Positions 1-8,163 of a stretch of 26,112 nucleotides of DNA are shown in pieces (positions within the stretch are counted from its first letter, which is position 1; each line of letters starts with the position of its first letter). A program made the translations under genes and the position numbers. The stretch spans positions 1 to 26,112 of the forward strand of contig JAEEHE010000009.1 in the NCBI GenBank assembly GCA_016280685.1. Reading direction: 5' to 3'. Origin of the DNA: Caryophanales bacterium (GTDB lineage Bacteria > Bacillota_I > Bacilli_A > RFN20 > CAG-826). The notes below the pieces were generated by a model. It saw only the letters and a program-made list of their open reading frames with translations, made no database searches and was not told the DNA's origin.

Positions 1-44
1 AAAAGAACTTAGCTTGTAGTCATTGTTGAAATGATCTACCGGCT

Positions 45-74
45 TGTGGCAATGAGGAATGCCACATTTTTTTT
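45..74 (+). terminator. Rho-independent terminator of an upstream gene
   Basis: The arms TGTGGCA (45-51) and TGCCACA (60-66) pair perfectly around an 8-nt loop and are followed by eight T. This is a canonical intrinsic terminator. The gene it ends lies outside the window to the left. Confidence 0.88.
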
Positions 75-125
75 GCTCATTTTTCCGATTTTCTATATAT
101 CAAAACACCAAAATTTCCTGTAATA

Positions 126-157
126 GTCGCATATTTTACATAAAATGCGGCTTTTTT
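126..157 (+). terminator. Second tandem terminator
   Basis: GTCGCAT (126-132) pairs with ATGCGGC (145-151), with one G-U pair, and a run of six T follows at 152-157. It lies about 50 bp after the first terminator, so it is either a backup terminator or ends another short transcript. I see no open reading frame between the two. Confidence 0.7.
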
Positions 158-250
158 CTTTGTTTGAAAACTCGTTTTATCTGTTAATTCTTTTCTTTTT
201 AGATGATTATTATAGGAGTTAAAACTTTTCCAACTTTAGTTGGATTAGTT

Positions 251-279
251 TTGTTTTTTATAACAAATAATTATATACT
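251..279 (+). promoter_or_regulatory. Sigma-70-type promoter of the lipoprotein/fucI operon
   Basis: A -35 box TTGTTT (251-256) and a -10 box TATACT (274-279) are separated by exactly 17 bp. Transcription should start near 286. The ribosome binding site AGGAGA (288-293) is 9 nt before the ATG at 303, so the leader is very short. A weak hairpin (CCAACT/AGTTGG, 230-243) lies just upstream and could be an operator or a weak terminator remnant. The rest of 158-250 holds nothing I can identify. Confidence 0.7.
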
Positions 280-302
280 ATCCAAGTAGGAGATTTTAAA
301 TT

Positions 303-698
303 ATGAAAAGTTTAAAAGTTGGTGTCTTAGCCCTCAGCACCGTTTTATTATTGGGCGCTTGCGGTACTGGCAAAGTCAAACCAGAAGATACTAGAAAAGT
401 TCTAGAAAAGAATGGCTATGTCGTTGTCATCAAAACCGCAGAAGAATTCAAACAGACAAGTGTCACATTCCAAGATTTCGAAGGATTTGAATATTACTTA
501 ACCGGCACAAAAGGTGATCTTACAAAAGAAGTTTCCACAATCAATGCTTACTATTTCGATTCTTCCAAAACCGCGAATGCTTTCTTTGATAAAGCAGCTT
601 CTCAATACGTTTCCGAAACTACCAAAGTTGGTGTTTATAATAACGTATTCTACGTCGGCACAGGCACTGGTGCTCAAGACGCAAACTTTGAAAAATAG
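303..698 (+). CDS. Small lipoprotein of unknown function
   Basis: This is a 131-residue protein with a short, classic lipoprotein signal: MKS start, a hydrophobic stretch and the lipobox LGAC, giving a lipidated Cys at residue 20. The mature part is about 110 residues with no transmembrane segment or motif I recognise. It seems to alternate strands and helices and ends in a Gly/Thr-rich stretch followed by NFEK. The start is fixed by AGGAGA 9 nt upstream and a good promoter. It is the first gene before fucI but is separated from it by a strong terminator, so it is probably made in excess over the enzymes downstream. A role in sugar binding would be a guess. Confidence 0.82.
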   Translation: MKSLKVGVLALSTVLLLGACGTGKVKPEDTRKVLEKNGYVVVIKTAEEFKQTSVTFQDFEGFEYYLTGTKGDLTKEVSTINAYYFDSSKTANAFFDKAASQYVSETTKVGVYNNVFYVGTGTGAQDANFEK

Positions 699-705
699 TT
701 TAACT

Positions 706-730
706 AACCGCTTTTTAAGCGGTTTTTTAT
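706..730 (+). terminator. Terminator between the lipoprotein gene and fucI
   Basis: AACCGCTT (706-713) and AAGCGGTT (717-724) form a perfect 8-bp stem with a 3-nt loop, followed by T-rich sequence. The fucI ribosome binding site (AAGGAG, about 737-742) follows at once, leaving no room for a separate promoter. Expression of fucI therefore probably depends on readthrough or regulated antitermination. Confidence 0.88.
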
Positions 731-747
731 ATTAATAAGGAGTAATT

Positions 748-2550
748 ATGGCAAAAAGTAGACTTATTGGTGATTACCCAGTTATCGGTATTAGACCAAC
801 AATCGATGGCAGAAGAGGAAAAATTAAAGTTAGAGAATCCTTAGAAGCCCAAACAATGGAAATGGCAAAATCTGCCAAAAAATTATTAGAAAAGAATATT
901 CGTTATTCGAATGGCGAACCCGTCAAAGTCGTAATTGCTGATACCACAATCGGTAGAGTGGCAGAAGCAGCGGCTTGCGCTGATAAATTTAAAAAAGAAG
1001 GTGTTGATATCACCTTAACAGTGACACCTTGTTGGTGCTATGGTGCGGAAACCATGGATATGGATCCGATGACCATCAAAGCGGTCTGGGGATTCAATGG
1101 TACCGAAAGACCTGGTGCAGTTTATCTCGCTAGTGTTTTAGCTACCCATGCACAAAAAGGTTTACCAGCATTTGGTATCTATGGTCATGAAGTCCAAGAT
1201 GCAGATGACAAAAATATTCCTGATGATGTTCAAGAAAAGATTTTAAGATTTGCAAGAGCTGCAGTTGCTGCTGCCACAATGAGAGGCAAATCCTATTTAC
1301 AAATCGGTTCTGTCACCATGGGTATTGGTGGTTCAATTATCGATCCTAACTTCTTTGAAGAATATTTAGGCATGAGAGTGGAATCTGTCGATGAAGTTGA
1401 AATTATTCGTCGTATGGATCAAGGCATTTATGACTTAGAAGAATATGAAAAAGCCCTTGAATGGGTCAAGAAATATTGCCGTCCAGATTTCGATAAGAAT
1501 CCCAAAGAAATGCAAAAAACTCCCAAACAAAAAGCCAAAGACTGGGAATTCACAGTCAAAATGGCTTGTATTATTAAAGACTTATTCAATGGCAATAAGA
1601 AACTTAAAGGTTGGGAAGAAGAAATGGTCGGTCATAATGCTATTGTCGGTGGCTTCCAAGGCCAAAGACAATGGACTGACTTCTATCCAAACTGCGACTT
1701 CCCCGAAAGTATTCTTAACTCTTCATTCGACTGGAATGGTGCGAGAGAACCATACGTTTTAGGTACAGAAAATGACACCCTTAATGCGACCAGCATGCTC
1801 TTCTTAAAACTCTTAACTGGTAGAGCCCAAATGTTCGCTGATGTGAGAACTTATTGGTCTGGTAGTGCAGTTAAACGTGTAACTGGTTATGAAATTGAAG
1901 GTCACGCTAAAGAAGCTGATGGCTTTATCCACTTAATCAACTCCGGTGCTTGCTGTGTTGATGCTTGTGGCGAAGTGAAAGATAAAAAAGGCAAACCAGT
2001 TATGAAACAATGGTGGGATGTCACTAAAGAGGATATCGAAACCATGATGGCGAATACTACTTGGCCATATGCTGACTTAGGTTACTTCCGTGGTGGTGGA
2101 TATTCATCCAGATTTGTCACCAGAGCAGAAATGCCTGCGACAATGATCAGATTAAATATCATCAAAGGTTTAGGACCAGTCTTACAAATCGTTGAAGGTT
2201 GGACTGTCCATTTACCAGATGAAGTCACTGATAAATTATGGAAGAGAACTGACTATACATGGCCATGCACATGGTTCACTCCAAGAGTATGTGACAAGGC
2301 TCCATTCAAATCCGCATATGATGTGATGAATAACTGGGGTGCTAACCATGGTGCGATTAGCTATGGTCACGTCGGTGCTGACTTAATTACCTTAGCCTCC
2401 ATCTTAAGAATTCCTGTGTGTATGCATAACGTCGATGAAGATAAGATTTATCGTCCTGCTGCCTGGAATGCCTTTGGTATGGATAAAGAAGGTCAAGACT
2501 ATAGAGCCTGTGCGGCTTATGGTCCAATGTATAAGAACATTAGAAAATAA
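748..2550 (+). CDS. fucI: L-fucose isomerase (FucI family)
   Basis: The enzyme isomerises L-fucose to L-fuculose (often also D-arabinose to D-ribulose), an Mn2+-dependent cytoplasmic step of fucose catabolism. The 600-residue length matches the family (E. coli about 591). The N-terminus carries the family block [12 protein letters not shown]. By alignment from memory with E. coli FucI (E337, D361, H528), the metal-binding residues are Glu341 (in GTENDTLNA), Asp365 (in [10 protein letters not shown]) and His534 (in ANHGAI), and the C-terminus has RIPVCMHNV and [14 protein letters not shown] lies 6 nt before the ATG. A HAD phosphatase gene follows after 5 nt. Kinase (fucK) and aldolase (fucA) genes are absent from the window. 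Substrate preference between fucose and D-arabinose cannot be read from sequence alone. Confidence 0.96.
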   Translation: MAKSRLIGDYPVIGIRPTIDGRRGKIKVRESLEAQTMEMAKSAKKLLEKNIRYSNGEPVKVVIADTTIGRVAEAAACADKFKKEGVDITLTVTPCWCYGAETMDMDPMTIKAVWGFNGTERPGAVYLASVLATHAQKGLPAFGIYGHEVQDADDKNIPDDVQEKILRFARAAVAAATMRGKSYLQIGSVTMGIGGSIIDPNFFEEYLGMRVESVDEVEIIRRMDQGIYDLEEYEKALEWVKKYCRPDFDKNPKEMQKTPKQKAKDWEFTVKMACIIKDLFNGNKKLKGWEEEMVGHNAIVGGFQGQRQWTDFYPNCDFPESILNSSFDWNGAREPYVLGTENDTLNATSMLFLKLLTGRAQMFADVRTYWSGSAVKRVTGYEIEGHAKEADGFIHLINSGACCVDACGEVKDKKGKPVMKQWWDVTKEDIETMMANTTWPYADLGYFRGGGYSSRFVTRAEMPATMIRLNIIKGLGPVLQIVEGWTVHLPDEVTDKLWKRTDYTWPCTWFTPRVCDKAPFKSAYDVMNNWGANHGAISYGHVGADLITLASILRIPVCMHNVDEDKIYRPAAWNAFGMDKEGQDYRACAAYGPMYKNIRK

Positions 2551-2555
2551 TTAAC

Positions 2556-3416
2556 ATGAAACAATATCACGCGAACGGCATTAAGTTTGTCGAAAGAGAC
2601 AACACTCTTTTTGCGGAGATATCTCAATTTGGTGTCACGACAATATATCCCATTAAAAAACCGGAAAAAAACACGCAAATCAAGAATATTTTGATGGATT
2701 TAGATGGGACAACCGTGAGAAGTGAACAATTTTGGATGTATCTCATTGAGTGTACGATGAAGAAATTATTGAAAGATAATTCCTTTAAGTTCACCAAAGA
2801 GGATGAGCCGTTCGTGTGTGGTTATTCCACACCGGAACATTTGAAATACTGTAAGAAGAAATATCACTTTCAAGAATCTATTGAAGAAGCTTTAGTGGTC
2901 TATAACGAGATTACAGATTTTGAATTAAAAGAAATTAGTGAAGGTCGTGGTAATAGCGAAGCCTTTAAACCGAGACCGGGATTAAAAGAATTCTTACTTT
3001 TCTTGAAAGAAAAAGGTATTAAAGTAGGATTAGCAACATCGGGTTTAGATTATAAATCTATTCCGGAGATTGTCGCCGCTTTTAGGCATATGGGAATCGG
3101 TGAACCACTAGATGTTTATGATGCGATTGTGACAGGAGGATCTTTACCGAAGAAAGGTGAGTATGTTCATGTCAGTGAATTAATCGCCAAACCACATCCT
3201 TGGGTTTATAAACAATTAGCGGAAGCATTAGGTGTAAAAGATAATAGAGAAGCTTTAATTATCGAAGATAGTGCTTCTGGTGTGGTCGCTGCAAGAGCGG
3301 CAGGATTTAATGTCATCGGTTTTGATGATGGCAACTTAATTACTTCAAATTTAGATGAACAATGTCTTTTCTTAGCGAATACTTTTAAAGACATTGAACA
3401 ATTTATTAACAAATAA
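2556..3416 (+). CDS. HAD-superfamily phosphatase/phosphosugar mutase-like hydrolase with N-terminal extension
   Basis: HAD subfamily I protein of 286 residues, beta-phosphoglucomutase-like. Motif I is DLDGT (Asp48 nucleophile, Asp50 acid/base), motif II is the ATSG segment, motif III the Lys of IAKPHP and motif IV ED at 237-238 (IIEDSASG). Most relatives begin about five residues before motif I. Here about 45 extra residues, apparently beta-rich, precede it. The start lies only 5 nt after fucI and has no evident ribosome binding site, which suggests translational coupling. The likely role is dephosphorylation of a sugar phosphate, perhaps a clean-up function as in sugar operons that carry AraL/NagD-like phosphatases. 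The substrate is unknown. Confidence 0.85.
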   Translation: MKQYHANGIKFVERDNTLFAEISQFGVTTIYPIKKPEKNTQIKNILMDLDGTTVRSEQFWMYLIECTMKKLLKDNSFKFTKEDEPFVCGYSTPEHLKYCKKKYHFQESIEEALVVYNEITDFELKEISEGRGNSEAFKPRPGLKEFLLFLKEKGIKVGLATSGLDYKSIPEIVAAFRHMGIGEPLDVYDAIVTGGSLPKKGEYVHVSELIAKPHPWVYKQLAEALGVKDNREALIIEDSASGVVAARAAGFNVIGFDDGNLITSNLDEQCLFLANTFKDIEQFINK

Positions 3417-3429
3417 TAAGGGGGATGTT

Positions 3430-5109
3430 ATGGAAAAATATCTCGAAGAATTTAATAGGTGGTTATCTTTAGCGGATGATCAAGAAGTAAAAGAACAACT
3501 TCTCAAGATGCAAGGTAACGAAAAACTAATCGAAGATGCTTTCTATAGAGATTTAGCTTTCGGCACTGGTGGATTAAGAGGCGAACTTGGCGCGGGCACT
3601 AATAGAATGAATATTTATACCGTGAGAAAAGCCAGTCAAGGTTTAGCTAATTATATTAATCATCATTTTAAAAATCCAAGTATTGCGATTAGTTTTGATT
3701 CCAGAATTAATTCCACCTTATTTGCTAAAGCGTCAGCCGGTGTTTTTGCCGCTAATGGAATTAGAGTCTTTATTTATAAAGAATTAATGCCCACACCCTT
3801 ATTATCTTACGCGGTGAGAGAACTAAATTGTTCCAGTGGTATTATGGTGACCGCTTCTCATAATCCCAGTAAATATAATGGTTATAAAGCTTACGATAAT
3901 AATGGTTGTCAAATCGCTAACGAAGTGGCGGATGAGACCTTAGAAGAAATTAACCATTTAGATATCTTTAAAGATATTAAATATATGGATTTTGAGGAAG
4001 CGATGGAAAAAGGAATCGCCTCTTATATTTCCGATGACATTTATACCGCCTTTATCGAGCGCGTAAAGAAAGAAAGCGTCTTAGGCGAACAAGAAATCAA
4101 TAAAGACGTAAAAATCGTTTATTCGCCCTTAAATGGCACAGGATTAAAGCCTGTTACTCGCATTTTAAGAGAGAGTGGTTATAAAAATGTCATTGTTGTT
4201 AAAGAACAAGAACAACCTGATGGCCATTTTCCCACTTGCCCATATCCTAATCCAGAGATTAAAGAAGCGATGGCATTAGGAATTGAATATGCGAAGAAGA
4301 ACGATGCGGATTTATTAATTGCTACTGACCCGGATTGTGATCGTGTTGGTATTGCAGTAAAGAATAAAGATGGTGAACACGTCTTATTAAGTGGCAATCA
4401 AACCGGTATCTTATTACTCGATTACATTTGTATGATGAGAAATAAAAATCATATGATGCCCAAAGATCCCGTCTTTGTCAAAACTATCGTCACCTCCGAT
4501 ATGGCGGGTAAAGTCGCAGAACATTATGGTGTGAAAGTCGTGGATGTTTTAACAGGATTTAAATATATCGGAGAGCAAATTAAATTATTAGAAGATAAAC
4601 ACTCGGAAGAATCTTATATCTTAGGTTTTGAAGAGAGCTATGGTTATTTAACCGGTTCTTATGTGAGAGATAAAGATGCAGTTGACGGTGTCTTTATGAT
4701 CGTGGAGATGTTCGCTTATTATAAGACATTAGGTATCTCTCTATTAGATAAACTTGATGAATTATATAAACAATATGGTTATTACAGCAATTATCTCAAA
4801 TCCTTTGAATTCCCCGGTTCATCAGGATTCACCAAGATGAATAATGTCATGGAACATTTTAGAAATGATATTAAGGAACTCAATGGCGTTTCTATAGAGA
4901 AATTATTAGATTATTCTAAAGGCATTAATGGTCTTCCGAAATCTAACGTGGTGAAGATGTATTTAACCGATGGTTCAATAGTTATTGCCCGTCCTTCCGG
5001 AACCGAACCTAAATTAAAGATCTATACCTCTATATGTGGTAAGAGTAATAGTGATAACGATAAACAATATGCCACTTTGATTAAAGCGGTGGAAAAGGAA
5101 CTCGCTTAA
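3430..5109 (+). CDS. Phosphoglucomutase/phosphomannomutase (alpha-D-phosphohexomutase family)
   Basis: Cytoplasmic enzyme that moves a phosphate between C1 and C6 of a hexose phosphate through a phosphoserine. It has 559 residues from this start, close to the PgcA-type phosphomutases of Bacillota. All four family signatures are present: the phosphoserine loop TASHNP (Ser143), the Mg2+ loop DPDCDRVG (Asp300, 302, 304), the sugar loop GFEESYGY (Glu401/402, Ser403) and the phosphate-binding loop RPSGTEP (from Arg521). An upstream in-frame ATG at 3394 lies inside the HAD gene. The start at 3430 is preferred because AAGGGGGA (3418-3425) precedes it and family homology starts there. Glucose versus mannose specificity is not decidable here. 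Confidence 0.93.
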   Translation: MEKYLEEFNRWLSLADDQEVKEQLLKMQGNEKLIEDAFYRDLAFGTGGLRGELGAGTNRMNIYTVRKASQGLANYINHHFKNPSIAISFDSRINSTLFAKASAGVFAANGIRVFIYKELMPTPLLSYAVRELNCSSGIMVTASHNPSKYNGYKAYDNNGCQIANEVADETLEEINHLDIFKDIKYMDFEEAMEKGIASYISDDIYTAFIERVKKESVLGEQEINKDVKIVYSPLNGTGLKPVTRILRESGYKNVIVVKEQEQPDGHFPTCPYPNPEIKEAMALGIEYAKKNDADLLIATDPDCDRVGIAVKNKDGEHVLLSGNQTGILLLDYICMMRNKNHMMPKDPVFVKTIVTSDMAGKVAEHYGVKVVDVLTGFKYIGEQIKLLEDKHSEESYILGFEESYGYLTGSYVRDKDAVDGVFMIVEMFAYYKTLGISLLDKLDELYKQYGYYSNYLKSFEFPGSSGFTKMNNVMEHFRNDIKELNGVSIEKLLDYSKGINGLPKSNVVKMYLTDGSIVIARPSGTEPKLKIYTSICGKSNSDNDKQYATLIKAVEKELA

Positions 5110-5111
5110 TT

Positions 5112-5879
5112 ATGAATATACTTTGTATTGGAAATTCTTTCGCAGAAGATGTTTCAACCTATGTCCATAAAATTGCGGAGGCCGCGCATGAAGATTTAAA
5201 TATCTATGTTCTTTATATCGGTGGATGCCCTATAAGTAGACATCTAAAAAATATCAGAACTGGTGATAAAGAATATTTCTTCATGGAAAATGGTGGAGAA
5301 AAAATCGTTACATGGGTCGATATCTTCTACGGATTAAAATTCGTTAAATACGACTACATTACATTCCAACAAGTCAGTCAAGATTCTTGGAATGTCGATA
5401 CTTATTTTCCATATCTCATCGAACTCATGGAAGAAGTGAGAAAATATAGCGATGCAAAATTTGTCATCCATCAAACATGGAGCTATGGTAAATATTATCA
5501 ACACTATAAATATGGACAAAATCCTCTCGATCAAGAAGCGATGACTAAAGACGTGAGAAACGCTTATTTAGAAGCGGCGAAGAGAGTGAATATTCCTTAT
5601 ATTATTCCTTCTGGTGAAGCGATTAAAAATGCGAGAAAAGTTTTCGGTGATGAACTCAATAGAGATGGCTTCCATCTTAATGAAAGAGGAAGAACATTAA
5701 CTGGCTACTTATTAGCGTTTTATTTCTTAGGAGATAAAATCGACGTTTCCTCATTTAGACCATCTGGTCATACCTATAATGAAGCCGGTGATCCACCGGT
5801 GGATGAAAAAGAACTTCCCACACTCGTGGAAATCGCTAAAGAAACATTAAAAGAAAATAAGGGCCTTAATCTTAAATAA
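5112..5879 (+). CDS. Cytoplasmic SGNH/GDSL-type hydrolase, DUF4886 family
   Basis: A 255-residue protein without signal peptide or membrane segment. The block-I nucleophile is ILCIGNSF (Ser9) at the very N-terminus. Gly37-Gly38-Cys39 and the FQQ block at 85-87 fit oxyanion positions, and the C-terminal catalytic pair is NRDGFH (Asp185, His188). This layout fits DUF4886, a probable esterase/acetylhydrolase group of the SGNH superfamily whose substrates are generally unknown. It starts 2 nt after the mutase stop with no ribosome binding site, so coupling is likely. A secreted relative with the same core lies convergent at 5891-8116. An intracellular sugar deacetylase is a reasonable guess. Confidence 0.85.
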   Translation: MNILCIGNSFAEDVSTYVHKIAEAAHEDLNIYVLYIGGCPISRHLKNIRTGDKEYFFMENGGEKIVTWVDIFYGLKFVKYDYITFQQVSQDSWNVDTYFPYLIELMEEVRKYSDAKFVIHQTWSYGKYYQHYKYGQNPLDQEAMTKDVRNAYLEAAKRVNIPYIIPSGEAIKNARKVFGDELNRDGFHLNERGRTLTGYLLAFYFLGDKIDVSSFRPSGHTYNEAGDPPVDEKELPTLVEIAKETLKENKGLNLK

Positions 5880-5888
5880 GGCCTTTTT
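5862..5888 (+). terminator. Terminator at the convergent junction
   Basis: GGCCTTA (5862-5868) pairs with TAAGGCC (5877-5883) and is followed by five T. The stem overlaps the last codons and the stop of the + strand gene. Read on the - strand, the same hairpin is followed by a T-rich tract, so it can probably also end the convergent gene at 5891-8116. Confidence 0.85.
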
Positions 5889-5890
5889 CT

Positions 5891-8116
5891 TTAATTGGGA
5901 AGATAGATTCTAAAATGATTCATTCTTTCGATGAAGTTTTGATAAACATATGCGGAAGAAGTAGTGGATATATTAAATGTTCTAACTCGGAAATTACCTA
6001 AGAAATTAGAATCTAGAATTGTAAAGTTTGTAGTGACATTATCCGGCCTCGGTGAATATGTCGCTTTTTCTTTCCAACAATCACTTCTCCAACGATAGCC
6101 GGAATCAACAATTAACACTGTGTTTTCTGGTAAATCATTATTCGCACTATAGAAGGGTCTAGTGCAGACAAATCTCTTAGCGGTATCATCGACATGGCTA
6201 TTCATGAAATAGTAATAACTATCACATTTATAGAATCCGATAATGGGATCTAAATGTAATCTATGATAATTATCGATATTTAATCCATTATTATTAAATA
6301 ATGTCTTATCACTATTATAGTAATCATTTTGTCCCTTAACTTTGATTGTGCCTAATGATGCATTAGGGACATAGATGTGAAAGCCATCGAATATCTCATC
6401 ATATTGTTCGTTGATATATTCACCTGATAAAGTAGCCTTTCCACATTTAAAGATATTAAAGGCACGATATTGATAGCCTTGCCAGAAATTAGAAGTAATC
6501 TCTAAGACATTATCATATCTTTCATCAGGTCTTGTGCTTTGCACAGCATCATTTACCCAAGCTTCCGGACGATAACCAAATGGTTCTTTGCAGAACACTA
6601 AGGAACCAATAGGTAATGTAGAAGGAGTGAATCTCTTCGTGGTGACATATTTATTAGATGCCCCAGAAGTATTACAAATTCTCTTATTGTAATCATTAGC
6701 ATCTGTGGAGTTATAGAAAGAACAACCCACTAATTCGGCATCTATTTCTGTGTAATTAGTTAAATCATATAGCCCTAATTCCCAATCTTTATATTTACTA
6801 TTAGTGATTTCTAATGGATGTAATCTCGCATTTTTCACCGCTTCTTTAACAACAGTCATATAAGAGGGATTAACATCCAAAGGAAGATAGGAATTATTAC
6901 TGATATCTAAATCGATTTCAAAGATGTTAGAGATGAAATTATTCGCTAATAAGTAGCGGCCATGGACACTGGACATATGTTTACCATCTCTAGTAAAAGT
7001 ATCACCCATATAAGATGTTCTTAAGTTTTGTACAGCCGTTCCTGCGGAGATGGTTTTCTCAAAAAGATTTAATGGTTTAACTTTTGTATTATAGCAATCG
7101 ATAATCGCGTTAAACATCGCCATCTGGTCATTATTGAAATAAGAGAAATAATCATAATAGTCAGAATAATCGGAATCATAAGCCCAAGTTTGATACCAAT
7201 AGAATTTGGGATGGTTACCGACGATACTTCTGACTCCATTAACTAGGTTAGTTAAATTTGTATAAGAATCACTTCTACCAATAGAGCCGGATGCCTGTTG
7301 GAAGGTAATGATATCCCAATCTTTATAATTGATAATATCCGTTAATGATTTTTCGTTTTGATATGACCAAGTCTCTCCGTTCATAGAACGCATGGAATAG
7401 GATGTCGCTTCACTTTGGAGATTGGAGTAGTGGGTATCGATTGTGCAACCAGCGATATAAGCATCGTAGATTTCTAAATTGATGCCAAAACCATTCGCCA
7501 CTCTTGCGGAATAATAAACTGTATCATCCGCGAAGGAGTTACCAATCATCAATACTTTAAGATTGTTATAGGGATAGGCTTCTTCTTCACAAGAATAGCC
7601 AATGCTTAATGAATTAATAGAAACCTCTACATCATTATTGTTTTTGATATAGAAATAAGATGGTGATTTATCGGTAAATAGATATTCCACATTGTTTTCT
7701 AATGTATCTGCAAAAGAATAGAAAATTTGCTGATTATTTAATGAATATCCATAGTGAATCTCCAGTGAAACACTAGTATTTGCACTGAATTTGATAGATT
7801 TAATACCACTAATTTTGCTATTTACTGGATTATAGATATATCCACCCGGTAGTAGTGTTTGCCATCCTGATAAATTGTTCTTGATATTATATCCTCTCAC
7901 CTTGATGGGATTGTTCTTTGTGGTAAAAACATTACCTTCTATTTCTTCATCGGATGAAGTGGAAGAGGTAGTGATTTTTTGATTATTGTTTAATAACAAA
8001 CTATAGGGAACATCATCTGATTTAACTAAGCTTAAAGGTTTATGAAAAAAAGCCATCCCAATCAGTAGTGTTGATGTTATTAAAATAGATGAAATATAAA
8101 CACTTTTTCTTTTCAT
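5891..8116 (-). CDS. Secreted DUF4886 SGNH-type hydrolase with N-terminal module and duplicated C-terminal module
   Basis: 741 residues. A signal peptide or N-terminal anchor occupies about 1-30. Residues about 66-178 form a beta-rich module ending in SCEEE that resembles the N-terminal module of the neighbouring gene. The DUF4886 core follows: Ser194 in LMIGNSF, AGC at 222-224, FQQ at 272-274, WYQTWAY, and RDGKH with Asp377 and His380. The C-terminus holds two related modules (about 460-586 and 621-741), each with a basic aromatic stretch, an RPD element, an R-x-FNI element and a closing F-x-IY-x-PN. There is no wall or membrane anchor at the C-terminus. It is probably an extracellular glycan esterase with binding modules; the substrate is unknown. 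Upstream on the - strand TATAAT lies only 6 nt before the ATG, with no ribosome binding site. Confidence 0.82.
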   Translation of the reverse strand: MKRKSVYISSILITSTLLIGMAFFHKPLSLVKSDDVPYSLLLNNNQKITTSSTSSDEEIEGNVFTTKNNPIKVRGYNIKNNLSGWQTLLPGGYIYNPVNSKISGIKSIKFSANTSVSLEIHYGYSLNNQQIFYSFADTLENNVEYLFTDKSPSYFYIKNNNDVEVSINSLSIGYSCEEEAYPYNNLKVLMIGNSFADDTVYYSARVANGFGINLEIYDAYIAGCTIDTHYSNLQSEATSYSMRSMNGETWSYQNEKSLTDIINYKDWDIITFQQASGSIGRSDSYTNLTNLVNGVRSIVGNHPKFYWYQTWAYDSDYSDYYDYFSYFNNDQMAMFNAIIDCYNTKVKPLNLFEKTISAGTAVQNLRTSYMGDTFTRDGKHMSSVHGRYLLANNFISNIFEIDLDISNNSYLPLDVNPSYMTVVKEAVKNARLHPLEITNSKYKDWELGLYDLTNYTEIDAELVGCSFYNSTDANDYNKRICNTSGASNKYVTTKRFTPSTLPIGSLVFCKEPFGYRPEAWVNDAVQSTRPDERYDNVLEITSNFWQGYQYRAFNIFKCGKATLSGEYINEQYDEIFDGFHIYVPNASLGTIKVKGQNDYYNSDKTLFNNNGLNIDNYHRLHLDPIIGFYKCDSYYYFMNSHVDDTAKRFVCTRPFYSANNDLPENTVLIVDSGYRWRSDCWKEKATYSPRPDNVTTNFTILDSNFLGNFRVRTFNISTTSSAYVYQNFIERMNHFRIYLPN

Positions 8117-8122
8117 GTGAAC

Positions 8123-8131
8123 ATTATAACA
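8123..8131 (-). promoter_or_regulatory. Extended -10 promoter giving a probable leaderless mRNA
   Basis: On the - strand TGTTATAAT (extended -10, TATAAT at 8128-8123) ends 6 nt before the ATG at 8116. A start point 7 nt after the box would be the A of the ATG. There is no purine-rich ribosome binding site between them. No convincing -35 box is seen; that position is filled by the terminator of the upstream gene. Confidence 0.6.
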
Positions 8132-8153
8132 AAAAGACCCATAATGGGCCTTT
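8131..8153 (-). terminator. Terminator of the gene at 8164-10401
   Basis: On the - strand AAAGGCCCAT and ATGGGTCTTT form a 10-bp stem around a minimal loop, followed by more T. One pair is G-U on the - strand but an A/C mismatch on the + strand, which assigns the signal to the - strand. The T-tract abuts the extended -10 box of the next gene. Confidence 0.82.
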
Positions 8154-8163
8154 GTTGTTTTGA

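Noticed and set aside
3394..3429. ATG at 3394 as start of the phosphomutase
   Set aside because: It lies inside the HAD gene, has no ribosome binding site and adds residues without family similarity; ATG 3430 follows AAGGGGGA.
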